Positions 32,565 through 45,223 of a stretch of DNA of 64,000 nt are shown here, one piece after another. This DNA comes from Gnetum montanum (taxonomy: Eukaryota > Streptophyta > Gnetopsida > Gnetales > Gnetaceae). Under the pieces are notes generated by a model, which was not told where the DNA came from, ran no database searches, and saw only the letters and a list, made by a program, of their open reading frames with translations. The DNA lies in NCBI GenBank assembly GCA_015680685.1, contig MNCI01007750.1, forward strand, positions 123,336 to 187,335, in the 5' to 3' direction. The position numbers and the translations under genes are program-made. Numbering within the stretch: position 1 is the first letter of the stretch; every line of letters begins with the position of its first letter.

Positions 32565-35297
32565 ATGGCCCTGAAAAGAGAAGGACAAGAAGGACCTTTG
32601 TAAGAAGTAAGCAAATGCCCCAGAGGTGGTAGAGGTCAACAAGGAGAGTAAGTCAAGCATGAGGAATGGGAGGCCTAATCATTTAGCATTCATTAAGAGG
32701 CTCCTACTACAAGGTAGTTGGTCCAAGGAGAAGCCAAGGAACTACAAGCTCTAGTGCCAAGTACAATGCCTCACGTTGTTCCAAGAATGCCTTGAAGCTA
32801 TTTAGGAGAAATCCATATTGACCATGGTCATTGTGGAGATGAAATTTGATCCATTTATGGCATTTTCTCTTGAGGTAGTTTGAACTTAACTCCAAGCATC
32901 ACCATTATGACATATTCTTTCAAATAGAAATGAATGGCACCTAAGTGAGACGTACCAATTTTGGCATAACAAGGAAGAAGGCACCATAGTTAACATTGGT
33001 AGAGTCATTGTAACTTTTTTAGTTAAAGTAATTGCAGAGGCTTTGAATTTGCCAAATGTGGGGGCCAAGTTAGCGCATTTTTCCACAAGGTTTGATCTAA
33101 AAACAAGAAAGTTATGGCTAAAATGGGCATACAACAAGGATAATAAGACATACAATGAGTTGACTCTGATAGAGAGGACCTATTTTAAGATAGGCACATA
33201 CCACCTCTTCCCAACTAAAGGGCTCAATAGAATCTGGACATACATGACCAGGGAAAGTGTAATATTAATGGGAAAATTCAATGTCAATCTTTCCTAAATG
33301 TACTTCATGGAGATCCAAAGGCAGTTCAAACAAAAGAAAGGAAAGCCAATACTTCCATTTCCCTACCTAATTAGGAAGCTGTGTAGGCATGCTAGAATCC
33401 CAGGATATACCAATGACATTCTTAGGAGGGCTCAAAACTCTTCTTTTACTAAGTTGCTTAAACTTGCAACACCAAGGAAAGACCTTGGTTAAGAACAAGA
33501 AATAGAAAAGGAACCAGAACTAGAAAAAGAAAAGAAGTAAGAACCTAAGCAGTAGTGTGAGCCACAAGTTCCACCTCCATTGCCATAAGATTATCGGCCT
33601 ACAATGAGCCATCTATAAAGAATTGCTGAAACTCTCAATTGGGGAAGTAGGGATGAGTCAAACCTATTTTGAGTTATTAATGATGTCGTATAGCCCACTA
33701 TTTTTGTAGATCCATCAAGAGGAGAAATTTCTTTATAATCAAGAGAAGAAGCCCAATGGTCTTAACAAATATCTAGAAACACCACATCTTTCTAAGTGAT
33801 GCTCAAAACATGAGAAGGTGCCACAGTGGTGATCATGTAGCACAATATGTGGTAGGTGCAATAGAGGTGATAACAAATCACATTAAAGAATGTTTCAATG
33901 TTCTTGTTGTGCCCCCAGTGGACTTGACTGGGACTAGAGATGTACAAATTCTTGCTAAAACTTTAATGACTCCTACAACCCATTAGGATGTACTTGAGAG
34001 ATTGCTTTAGATGAGACAAGTAATGAAAACCATTTTTGACATCCTTAGTGATGTCATTGCAATGTAATTAGACCTCATCACCACAAAAGAAAAGTTGGCC
34101 ATGATTGAGACCATGACAGAACATGTAGAAGTAGAAGTGCATTGATTGCAATAAGAGGTGGTTGCCCTGAGAGCTAAAAGATGGGACCCTACTCGGTTTG
34201 TCGCACCTGACTAGCTGGAACAATTTTGAACAGAGCCGTTGAACCAATTGATTGAATAGAACAAAGCTATTAAGGAAGAAAAGGAGAAGGCATTCTGGAA
34301 TGCCTTTGCTACTAAAGCTTAAGCATATGCCCATGCAAAGGCATTGACTACCACACAAGAAGAAAATAAACAACTTGTTGTAGATAATGCAGGGTTGACT
34401 ATTGTAGAAAAATAGAAGAACATCTTGGAGGAAAGTGTCCACCAATTGAGAGAACAAATAGTGATGGTCAAACAAGACATCAGTAGATTAGCCAAAGAAA
34501 ATCAAACCCTCTTAATGGAGGAGGTCCACACAATTTGTCAAAAATATGCAATCGAGATAGACACATGGAAAAATGAGGCCAAGACACATGAAATGTTGAA
34601 GGAACACTTCCAAGACTAGGTTGGCATGTATAAGTAGATTAACAAAAAGGAAATCCAAATGGCAAAAGCCCACATTGGATCCATATCAGTGCAAAATCCT
34701 AATTGGCAGCCCATCCTAGATAGTTATGCATTGGTCCAGGAAGCACAAGTAAAGAATAAAGACCTATAGATTGAAGACTTGAAGGAATACATGGCATTGA
34801 CTAACCTTTGATATGCCACCCTTGCCATGTTAATAGTAGGTTAGCCTAGAAATGAACTAGAGTAGCAAGTAGTGGCTACCTATGCATTATATGACAAAGA
34901 GTTTGTAGATAGAAAAAATGCTTTATAAAAACTCAATGTGGCAAACTCAGAATTCGAGTTGATTAAGGCCCACTACCATGGACAAAAAGATGTATCCTTA
35001 GACCTAGCCAAGAGATTAACAGATCACTATGAATTAAAAGAAAAAGCTAGGGCCTTTGAGGAGGAGTGATGATAGTTTGTGGCTTGGTACATGAAAGAAA
35101 ATAAAATGTTTTCATAGCTGTTGTGCCCATAGGATGTATTAGCTCTAGTACACATCGGTTTAGTAGCCTAGATGGTACATGACCCAAGGACAGTGGAAGA
35201 AAAGTTACAAGTGCTCTTAAATTGCTACAAATTCTAGAAGCTTGATGACAAAGTGAAGTGATCGATGGAAGAGCCACTACCTCCAGGAACTAAATGA
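32565..35297 (+). pseudogene. A aORF, extra 3' retrotransposon protein
   Basis: It begins ATG-GCC-CTG at 32565 and ends at TGA 35295, close to B's length. At least two indels shift the frame (one before 33043, one near 33840), besides many stops. Conserved blocks: FKIGTYHLFPTKGLNRI and LPFPYLIRKLC (33185-33390), then a coiled-coil-like stretch (34050-35050). Stops at TAG 34617-34619 and TAG 35235-35237 are shared with other copies. Function unknown. Confidence 0.75.
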
Positions 35298-35476
35298 GCT
35301 TCCCAGATTTTGTTTCTTGTAATGTTGTGTCCATATTTTTTGTAAAACACCATTGCAGCTTGAAGAGTCAATTTGCGTATTTATTTAAGTCAGTTAATAA
35401 TCCCATACCTTTCCAATTTTTTGTAAAGAACTTGTTCCTCATTTTGTTTAACTTGAGGACAAGTTTTCATTTAATT

Positions 35477-35485
35477 ACACGGGTA
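35477..35485 (+). other. Polypurine tract of A (degenerate)
   Basis: TACACGGGTA-like sequence occupies the place of GTGGGGGTA directly before the LTR; two bases have changed to pyrimidine. Confidence 0.5.
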
Positions 35486-36375
35486 TGATGAGTCATGTTT
35501 TTGTAGGATCGTGATATTGGATATCTGATATTTGGGCCATGATGTCAGTATCCAATAACGGGGTACAACCTTTGATGTTGGACATCGGATATTGCCCCTT
35601 TCGTGATAGCCTATAAATACCACACTTGGGTGCATGGTTAGGATAGGGAGATGGTTGATAGATTTTAGATAGATTTTTCATAGATTTTTGATTTCAAGTT
35701 CTGTTGTTTTCCAATGCATGCCCGCAGTGTGATGTTAGGTGATTGTACAACATCCTTATTCGAGTGTGACATACTTGGACACATTACATGAACAACAATA
35801 AAGATCAAGATTACTTTCATCATTGCAGCATCCACTTAGATTTATTATTGCTTTTAATTGTTCAATTATTTACTATTTTCCTTAGTTAAGGTTTTCATTT
35901 ATTACTCTTTATTATTCCTATCATTAAGCAGAATGAGTACGACTAATCACGAGTACTTAAGTGTAATTACTTGGTAACCCAGCAATGTTTGCTTGGTAAG
36001 CCCAGTGATGCACGCTTGGTAATCCCAGTGGTAGTTACATGAAGTTCAAGACATGTACAAACTATTAGGAATGGATACTCATTGCACCTAGGCTAGTTTA
36101 GACTTTACATTCCATTGTTAATTATTTTAATTAATTAATCTCTTTATCATCATTAGGAGTAGCTTAGGGTCAGATAACATCAATCATCATATGCTTCACT
36201 TGGACTAAACCATACATAATAAAGCTACCACTAGTCCAAGTGGGAAGACAACAAATTGTGATCAAGGCATAATGATTTAGATGCACAATTAGTCCCATCT
36301 ATGGAATTCAATCGGATCATGCGTGAATGCTTGTGATTCATATGGTTGGGTGTAGGGGTACCTCATCGCTCATCA
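35486..36375 (+). repeat. Element A 3' LTR
   Basis: 890 bp, TGATGAG to CTCATCA, one base shorter than the 5' LTR. GATATTGG/ATATC array, TATAAATA near 35612, AATAAAG near 35798. Confidence 0.92.
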
Positions 36376-36420
36376 ATAGCCCTATCACAAGTTCAATTAT
36401 AGTAGGCAACATTGAGTTAG
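36376..36420 (+). repeat. SINE-like fragment right of element A
   Basis: The stretch with CACAAGTTCAATTATAGTAG and ACATTGAGTTAG resembles the B-box region of the SINE at 36505 (GAGTTCAATTTTATTGGG and ATGTTGAGTTAT). It may be the other half of the SINE at 8698-8717. Confidence 0.4.
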
Positions 36421-36504
36421 AAATTTAAAAGCAATTAGTAAAAGGAATTCTAAGGTCAAGATAGATCTAATGGGTCTTAGTGAATATAAGTGAAAAAATA
36501 ATTA

Positions 36505-36783
36505 AAAATGAGATATTAGCCTAATGGTAAAACTCTTGATTTGAAAGCTCTAAGTCATGAGTTCAATTTTATTGGGTAATGTTGAGTTATAATGTTCTAA
36601 TTAGACTAAATCTTGGGGTGGTCTACTTATATCATAATTATTTTAGGGTTCCAATACTATATGTGAGTAAAAAATTCCAATTTTAGTTTACTAATTATAG
36701 GAAAATTACTAGAAATACTAAAGCACTACATGTTGGGATAAAGCTACGATGATGATGACAATGATGCATAAATTACTGCAAAT
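36505..36783 (+). mobile_element. tRNA-derived SINE
   Basis: The head has an A-box-like TAGCCTAATGG (36517-36527) and, 33 bp on, a B-box-like AGTTCAATTTT (near 36560), the two parts of a Pol III promoter. The tail has TTGGGATAAAGCTACGATG with GATGATGA repeats (36732-36766), like the 3' end of the LINE at 40510. Flanks AAAAAATAATTA (36493-36504) and AAAAAATAATCA (36784-36795) look like a 12-bp target duplication with one change. Confidence 0.6.
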
Positions 36784-37649
36784 AAAAAATAATCATAAAC
36801 TAGCCTAAGGCAATGAGTGTCTATTTCATAAACCTTTTTACAAGTTAATTGTTGAGCAACTAGGCCAACTAACCAACAAGATTACCAAGTTAATTCATGG
36901 TTATCATTTGAGGTTTCAACATGTTCATTCAACCATAACTAACGTGCTTAGAAATGTAAACATTATACTAATTAATAATAATAAATTAAAAATAAGTAAA
37001 ATGCTTGGAAATGTAATTCTAATCTAACTTAGTATGCTATAATGAAAATGAATCAACCTCTGTCTTTATATATGAAACATGGTCATATCTAGGCATAACC
37101 ATTTGAACAAAGACTCCAACTAATTGACTAGACACATGCTAACTATTACAAATCAAGAAATAAAACTACAACTTTGCTACATTGACTACTAAGTTGTTAT
37201 AAATGCACCTTGGCTTACATATATATGTAGCAAAATATATCAAATGTGTTGACACATAAATAGATGCATGGGTATAATGGCAAAAATTTTGAATTTGTTA
37301 TGTTTATCATACCTCCATGACTAAGTCAAAACATGTCCTTAAGTTATATAAAATGGATAGTATTTGGTAACAAAATTGATGAGGTGATACTGATTGATTG
37401 ACTAACTATTACAAAATTGCAAGTATGTCATGATAACACAACTTGAGTCATGACCTTATTATAAAAATTAAGAAGAATTATAATATAAACAATAAAAATT
37501 TACAAAATAGCATATATGAGATATAGCCTTGGTAGCATTGGCTACTTACCCTTCTTCTTCCACATCTAGTTTAGCAATAATTTTTTTTTATTGATCCATG
37601 GATCTTCTATTATTCATGCATGTTTGTTCATTTATGTTGGCATTAGGAC
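36784..37649. other. No gene seen
   Basis: AT-rich, with stops in all frames. No repeat boundary was recognised. Confidence 0.6.
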
Positions 37650-38260
37650 ATCCCAAAAACATGGTAAAAATGGGGAATAGCTTGTTGTTGTTAATAAACC
37701 AAGCTACATACAAGCATCATTCACGCTCCAAGGTTGCTAATTATTGTTTGCAAGCTTAGTAGTCACTCATTCTTTGTGTCAAATCCTCTACTAAATCTCA
37801 TTGATCCATGAAATGACTCTCATAGGTTTTCCTTTTGACCATCTTTGCATGCAACTTACCCTTTATTTGATTATGAACTTAACATTCACATTTGTCAAGT
37901 GCGAAGATATCTACGAGCTCTAGCTTACTTTTTGGCTTACCTACTACAATGAAGGAAATATTGAAATATTGAAGTTGTATATTTTAGTAAGTTCAAGATG
38001 GTGAATGAGATTCTCGATTTAAAGATCCTTCATTTTTAGCTCTATGTTATTTATCTCACCCATCATGCCAATAACATCCTTCCATGCCATCACATCAAGA
38101 TTCCAAAGAACACTTTCAAGCTTTACCTTAATCATATTAAGATCTTTCTTATTAATTTATTTTCGTAGGTTAGCTTGATCTCTATAATAATTTTTAATAT
38201 TCTATATATGTTTAGTCTTATTCTTCCACATTGCAATTTCTCATGAGCACTAAAGGAAAT
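37650..38260 (-). pseudogene. Fragment I, ancient aORF relict
   Basis: On the minus strand this aligns by eye with aORF residues of about 680-870. In order: MWKN, a RDQ triplet, INKKDLNMIK, LKMKDL with a stop after it, HLELTKIYN, and near the end AWFINNNKLFPIF, which matches AAWYVKANQMFPQL of B. It is much more decayed than A, B, D or F. At the site where those four have a stop, it has CAA (Gln). Confidence 0.55.
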
Positions 38261-40495
38261 GTTTAATTATCTTCAACCACCAAGAGTTATCTTAGAAATT
38301 TGTATTTTTAAAAACCACAAAAATGCTCTACAATTTCAAAAAGAAGCAATTAAAAGAACTTTATAAAACCAAAATTATAATATGATCTTTTGGGATTTGC
38401 AAAAATAGTAGCAATTTTGATTATGTAATTTCATTATGTTGTATCTCATAAAATATTGTAACTCTGATTTTGTAATTTAAACAACTATTTGTATGGATTA
38501 TAACTTTCAAATGATGTAAGAATAACATTAAACCATTAAGACATGAGGAAGATATAATCATTTCATTCACTGTCACTCCTTTGAAAATAGTTTCATAAAG
38601 TAGAAAATTATGTACTTTTTAGAGCATATACCTTCCAAAAGGTATTAGATATTTACATGAAATTTGGATTGCTTGTATCTACTTAGCTTTTAAATGCAAC
38701 TAGAATCACTTGAAAAGGTTGAGAAATGAAAGAGATATGACTAAAATGTAGACTAACACTCTTTTCTAAAAATATAAACATAAAAATAATATTATATGAA
38801 GATGATGCTTGATGAAGAAGAGAGGTGGTGAATGTGATAATTGATGATTGTTGGTGAATTATTGATAGAACAATGATAACTGTTGAATGGTGAACAATGA
38901 TAATTGTTGATGAGAGAATTAATGAATGATGAACTTGTTAGAATGATGAATGATGAATTGTTGGAAAATTGAAATAATAGAGAAAATTCAAAATCAAATC
39001 AATATTCTTTCATTGAATCATTTTTTCAAATCATTTACAACATGATAAGCCTATGTATTTATAGGCATCTCATGAAGCCATCATAGTTAAGGATGAGACA
39101 AATTGTTTTTTCTTTTTTTCTAGGGGGCTAGGAGGGTAGGGGGTGTCAAACCTTAAAAAATATTAATAATGAGCAAAGAAAATTTAGAGTACATTATAAG
39201 CTTGACACTAAGTAGACATCATCAAAAAAGCATAGATAGAAAAAACTTATTGCCTACCCAGGTGTACAACCTTACAATTAATACTTTGAAAAAAAATAAG
39301 TGAAGAAGATTAATTGTTAGTAAGGAGTTCTAGTCCTAACAAAATTTACATTACTTTTAACTTCCATGCTTAAATTAAAAATATCAAAGGGATTTAAAAT
39401 AGAGAGTCAAGGCTTGATACCAATAGTTGTATCAAAGCAAGAACATGGTAGCACTTGTGAAAGATCTTCACCTTGTTCCTTATTATTAATTTTACATCAA
39501 GAATCTTTAACATCAACTATAACCTTTTTGTCAACAATAGTTTTAATCTTGGAGTTAATAGTATCCTTGCTAGACAAGGAAAAATTTGCCTTACAAGCTA
39601 TCTATTTGGGTTGCTTAATACTTTCTCTTGTACTAGTAAAAATATAGAGTCCACTTGTGAATTATTAGCATTGTATGCTTATGTATAAATGACCTTGTGT
39701 CTAGGGCATTTTGCACCATTGACGGATTTGAATTATATATTTTTTGATCATATCATTTAACTCTAAAAAAAAATTTCAATTACAAGGCAGGTAACCCAAA
39801 ATTTGAATAAGTACATATCATGATGTAAGATTAGTAACTAGTGATTCATATACATCATCAAGGAGAATACAATTAGGTTTCTTAGTTACATCAACAAATT
39901 TTTGCTTGCCAACTTGTAAATCTACAATTTGAAAATCAACAGAAGATATAGAAATTTCAACATTAGTTGATAAAGGTGAAAGTAATATAAAATGCCTTAG
40001 GGGAATTCTAGAGAAATTAGATTTACCAGAGAAAACCTAAAGAGAGAAAAATCAAATTTGCTAGAAGAAAATCAGATTTCCTAGAAAAACATTAGAGGTT
40101 TTGGAGAAAAGTCAAATTTGCTATAGAAAAATCATATTCATTGGAAAAATGTCCAAAATTAGAAACTAGATGACATGTGTCTACATTGACTTTCAAATTA
40201 GATGAAAGATAAAAGCTTTATAAAAGTTGCAACATATTTTGCATACTTGAGTTAGATATAGAAATTAATGTAGCATCATTTTCATATAAAAGTAAATTTA
40301 TTGCTTAAGATCCTACTTTGATAATATGCTTCTGATCACTTTTACATAATGTTGGAATAACTTTTTCTATTCAATAGTTGTTCAAATCTCGACATGTATT
40401 CACTTTTATCTCATACTATTATCTTTCTTATCAAATACATCTCCAAAAGTGACATCAAAGTTAACAATCAACATCACTTTCAATATCAATTTTCA
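38261..40495. other. No gene seen; AT-rich repeat-like DNA
   Basis: A minus-strand TATA-like CCTATAAATAC lies near 39055-39065, and a tRNA-Met-like TGGTATCAAGCC lies on the minus strand near 39415, so decayed LTR DNA is possible, but I could not pair any ends. The frames at 39366-39688 have no family features. Confidence 0.5.
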
Positions 40496-40509
40496 TCTTC
40501 AAGTTGTTT
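40496..40509 (+). repeat. Probable LINE target-site duplication, left copy
   Basis: TCTTCAAGTTGTTT pairs with TCTTTAAGTTATCT at 41000-41013; the three differences are all transitions. Confidence 0.55.
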
Positions 40510-40999
40510 CTATGTGATCAAAGCATACCAATAAAATCAAAGGGGAAATTTTACAAGATAGCAATCAAGTTTGCTATCTTATATGGTGCTCAATGTTGGG
40601 TAGTAAAAAAAGGCATGAATAACACATTAGTGTGGCAAAAATGTAAATGTTTCAATAAATTTTATATATTACTAGAAGAGATAAATTACATAATACAAAT
40701 ATCAAAGGAAGATTTGGAGTGGCTTTTATTTCAGATAAGCTACAAGAATGATGACTTAGATGGTTTGGACATGTGCAAAGAAGATCAAACAATGAGCCTA
40801 TAAACAAAGGTTGCTCCATTATTGTTCCAGGAAAGCCACCAAAAGGAAAACCAAAAAAGACATGGGAAAAAATAATTGAAGATGATGTGAAAAAACTACA
40901 AATAAACAAAGATCTAGCTCTTCATAGAGATGAATGGCGAAAATGAAATCATGTAGTTGATTCCATTTTGTTGGGACAAGGCTAGGATGATGATGATGT
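40510..40999 (+). mobile_element. 5'-truncated RTE-type LINE, 3' end of ORF2
   Basis: The frame from 40504 encodes the C-terminal end of a non-LTR reverse transcriptase: KGKFYKIAIKFAILYGAQCW resembles the family's conserved 'leu-tyr-gly-x-glu-cys-trp' block. Further on come DGLDMCKED (site of the Trp-Phe-Gly-His-Val block) and, in another frame, Lys/Pro-rich and Trp-Glu residues. The element ends in TTGGGACAAGGCTAGGATG with GATGATGATG (40971-40999) and is flanked by imperfect 14-bp repeats. It is dead. Confidence 0.75.
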
Positions 41000-41013
41000 T
41001 CTTTAAGTTATCT
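41000..41013 (+). repeat. Probable LINE target-site duplication, right copy
   Basis: TCTTTAAGTTATCT matches 40496-40509 apart from three transitions. Confidence 0.55.
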
Positions 41014-42639
41014 CTACTTGTCTTTAAAAATTAACACTAAAACTAACAATCAACATCACTCTTTTATTCATTTTGAAATTGATGTTAAAACTATGGTCAT
41101 GCATGGATTTCTACATCACTTCTGCTTTTCAACCTTCTATAGCTTAGCTTCAAAAATAGACATCCATATTAATGTTTAATAGCACTTTTTGTGTTTGAAT
41201 TCATTAACAAATTGACATCAAAATTGATGATCAATATTACTTTACATATCATTTTTTCTTTATCTTCATTGGCCATTTTCTACATTAGTTTTACATCAAA
41301 TTTCAAGTGATATTAACCTTGATGTTCACATTACTTTTTAGCATAGAATCTCAAGTTGAAAATCTCGAGCCTATCTTGCCTATAAATAGGGATCATGGCT
41401 TTTCATTTTGGTGATCCCAAATTGATGTTCCAATTGTTAAAACTAATGTTTTCCCAAACTCAACAAATACAACAAAATTCTAAATTCATCCATCTTAGAG
41501 TTAAAAAACTACAATAGAAGTTATGTCACCATTTGTGTTTCACATTACTTTCTACCCTACTACAATTAGCAACACTTTTCAAATTTAATTTTGAAATTTA
41601 ACTCTAAAACTAATGTCTCATTCTTAGCTATGTTTGAAAATTTCAACAACATCTCCAACTAATGTAATTTAGCTAAAGGTTTTATAGCATTAGTCTCCTC
41701 TCATTTCCAACTCTACTTAGCCTAGCTCAACTTCAACAAATCTATATTTTCTCTTTGTATTTTTTTTTGTTCAATTAATCTCATTTCTCTTTATAGTCCA
41801 ACCTTTGGACTACATCTATCTCTATGCTTAGTGTTAGTGTTTGTAATTTTTTAATAGCATGTGTGCTACTTTTGTAAATCTCTAAATCTCAAGTAGTTAA
41901 TAAAGTTAAAGAACCTTGTTTTATTTTCATAGTGATGTATTTTGGCATGTTAGTGTAGGATTAACCTACTTCCATATGATCACAAATAGGAGAAACCAAA
42001 AGAGGTCCTTGATCAAATTCTTCCTAGATGCCCAGGAGGATCTCTAGGTTGCAGTTGCCTATTTTTGTAACCTGTGTGATTGAAATGAGAGGGTTAATCC
42101 TAAACTACTAGAATGTATGATCCCCTACTTAGTTTCCCCTATTGATAATGATTTCTTATAGGGAAGGCTCGCTAAAGAGAAGATTCATTTAGTGGTGGTT
42201 GAGGCACCAGGTCACAATATTCCTAGGCTAGACAAGTGAAACTTTGAGGTTACAATTGTATAGCATGGTGTTGGGCCATTGAGTCATGACTAAGAACCAT
42301 ATTTATTGCATTTCATGTGTTGTGTTGCACCTATTGCCAAGAGGGATTGCAACACGAGCATTGCATGTATCCCTAGGAGGGATTGCAATGTGTTTATGTT
42401 TATGTTTTTTCTATTTTTATATTTATAAAATATGTAAATAATTAAAAAATATAAAATTATAAATATTTCTCTTTCTATCTCTCACTGTGTCAACATAAGC
42501 TTTAACTGTATCATATGTATTATATTCTCTTTTATATTTACTGATCGCTACAATATACACAAGTGTTTTTAGTTATCCACTCAACATCATCTTTAAAGAT
42601 TATGACTGAATCACACTATGATTTGTATGATATATCCCA
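41014..42639. other. No gene seen; possible old LTR or promoter remnant
   Basis: Rich in ATCAACATCAC-like words that also occur left of the LINE. A TATA-like CCTATAAATAGGG lies near 41386-41398 on the plus strand and AATAAAG near 41902. That suggests a decayed LTR, but no ends could be paired. Confidence 0.45.
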
Positions 42640-44120
42640 TTGGTCCAAAATTGGCAAGACCCCTATCACCTAGCCCAATTTGTGTTCCAAGTCAATCAGA
42701 TTGTGAGGAATTTCTTTTGGTTTAGTGGGGCGGAGTATCACTAATTTCATTTGATTGCTTGGGATAAGATGGCTATCCTAGTTCATGCATGTGATTGTGG
42801 GCTTTGGGACTTTAGGAGGCAAGCTTGCATTTTGGCTACTAAGCTAGCTTGGGAGGTTTGGTCTTGGGTGAACAAGCCCTAGGTCATTTGTCTTTGAATG
42901 TGTTATCCTAATCTGTGGACTTGCTTGGCCAAAGCCTTGGAGATCTAGAAAACCATTAGAAGAGGATGAACTTTCCTTTAGTTGCTTAGGCACTAGAAAT
43001 TTGGGGAAGTAGACATTCCGATGAAAGATCTTCTAGTAAGACAAGCTCATCACAAAATAATTAGGGAAGTTTTTTTGTCTGAAGTAGTTGCCCTATTGCA
43101 CTAAGGTCCAAGGACATATGTAAATGATTGATTTAGTAGGGGGTAGTAGGGAATTTTCTTAGTCTTTCATGATGATAATAGACATGGCCAATTCACCAAA
43201 ACTCTTGACATCCTTAAAAGACATAGCCTTCCTAATTTAGCCCATGAAGATACCTTGCATTTTGCTTTGACAAACCACAAGCAGTGAATCTCATGTCTTT
43301 ATAGACAATTCTTTGCCAAAGTGAGGGGATGGGACCTTATTCAGAGGTTGCATTGTCGACTAAAGATGATGTTTTTTGCTTGGCTCATCATGCAATGCTC
43401 ATTTAGGAAAAACTCCAAAGAATGGATTTCACCATGATCGCCTAGTGTATCCTTTGCTATAAGGAGATTCAAACTATGATAAACCTTTTCAAGGAATGTC
43501 TATTTACAATGGTTGTAAGTTGATTCATGCATATGTGCATTGGAATCTTGTGGGTTCAATGTTGGGCAATGATTATAGAAGGGCCCCTCATTCAAAGCCA
43601 CTTGCATGAGATTTCATTACAGGTGGAAGTTGCCTAGGAAATCTGGCTTGAGCAAAATACTCACACTTTTCATGTGAAGTGCCTAAACTCTCCTTATAAA
43701 CGTGTCTTGAAAGCATTCGCCAACTTTCACTTGTGGGAAAATATCCATAAATGCATGATAACAACATTCAACACTTGAGACTTCTTGTGAGATGTGTCGA
43801 TGTGATGCCAATTTTTATGGATATGCATATCCTCTATTTTAGATGAACTTTATAATGTTGTAGACAACTATGTTTAGGTTTTTGGTTTCAATGCCCTATA
43901 GAAATGCTTGGGGCTTTTTGATTGGTTGAAATGCAAATGGGATTCTCTCCCCTTGAGCTAATGCATGATCCTTCTAATGGTTTGCTTCCTAGTTATCTTC
44001 ATGGTTTGTGTGTTCATTTGTTTTACTAAAGGATCTTTTACCCTCCATGATGATATTGCTATTGTAATTGTTGATTTGAGAGTTCACCCCTATCACTATA
44101 TAAATGACCAAACTTTCCCT
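42640..44120 (+). pseudogene. L1-type LINE ORF2 C-terminal remnant
   Basis: Broken frames encode the region after RT in plant L1 elements: HLIAWDKM, LWDFRRQACILATKLAWEVW and WTCLAKALEIWK-like blocks (42750-42960), then a Cys-x2-Cys and KEIQTMINLFKEC zinc motif (43440-43500). The last 500 bp look like a LINE 3' untranslated region ending near 44115. Many stops; no intact protein. Confidence 0.65.
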
Positions 44121-45223
44121 TAAAAACATATTTTATTTTCACATTAATTTGTGATACCTTTCTTTTGTATATTTGCTATCATGTCATGCAATCATATAAG
44201 TTTGTAGTTAATTTGGATATATTGTACCATTTATGAGCATGTTTTAGGACAACTATTCTAACAAGTGCAAATCATATGCAACCAACTTCCAAGAACAATT
44301 TCATCATAATTCATACCCACTCCTGTAATTCATTAATAAAGAAGCCAAAAAGAATTCAAGATATAATGTTTAAGTTCAATGATTATTTTCCCATATTGAT
44401 TTTGATTTTGAGTTATTGCTGAAGGAGTACTTAATTAATTAAACTTCCTCCATACCTATAGATACCTTTGAACATATAGCTAACACAAAGCTTTCCTAAA
44501 ACTTACAACATTATGTTGAAATTAAACTTGTTGCTATATGTAAATTATTGTTTTAAAATTATAACTCGTAAAGTCCAAGTTACATGTTTAATTATAACGA
44601 GTTAAGCTAAGATCTAGCACTCATATAAGACTTTTATAACATTACTCATAACTCAAACTTAGTTTACAAACAAAAACTTAGTTTACAAACTAATGAAATA
44701 GCAATTTAGCTGCCACCTCATTGGCGGTATGACCAAAGCATACAAGTAATGGTTTTTCCTTTGGTCATGTTAAATACCTCATTGAACTCGTTAGTAAAGA
44801 AACTTTAAATATATTTATAGTCCTTTTGTTTTCAAATTTAATATCTCAATATAAGCAAATCAAAAGCTCAATGCTATTGGGCTATATTGATGTCCAAGCA
44901 TTGTGCAAAAATCAACAACTAAAATTAAACTGTGTCCATGGTCTCCACAGTACAATTTCAGTTCATAAAGCTACATTATTAAGTATATTCAAAACACAAA
45001 ATACCAACCTTGCATCAGAAAACTCACCAACTTTCTATGTCAGAGACACTAGCGATAATTTCTGCCTATCTTAACAAACAGCAAAGACGTATTTCGTGTG
45101 TGCAGAAACGAATTTCATATAAGTAGACTTGGTTTTTCTTTATCAGACTAGAAATTGAGAAGCCTTAATCATTTCACAATAAAATGTCAACTTGGTAGCT
45201 AAAATACACCGCTACCAGGTTTA
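44121..45223. other. 3' flank of the dienelactone hydrolase gene; no other gene seen
   Basis: AT-rich. The frame at 44826-45074 has no family features. I found no canonical AATAAA for the minus-strand gene close to its stop; a GATAAA lies near 45137-45142 on the minus strand. Confidence 0.5.

Larger units (their letters stand above)
8718..36375 (+). mobile_element. Element A, non-autonomous gypsy-type retrotransposon with nested B and C
   Basis: A's own DNA is 8718-10914, 19299-19449 and 29407-36375, about 9.3 kb once B and C are removed. Order: 5' LTR, primer site, gag, spacer, internal promoter-like block, aORF, polypurine tract, 3' LTR. No RT, RNase H or integrase is present. The outer 5-bp flanks are ACAGT and ATAGC, which match at three of five bases and may be an aged target duplication. 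The two LTRs differ clearly, in line with A being older than B and C. Confidence 0.85.

Noticed and set aside
39055-39430. A further minus-strand LTR element
   Set aside because: A TATA-like site and a TGGTATCAAG word are present, but no LTR pair, polypurine tract or coding match could be found.
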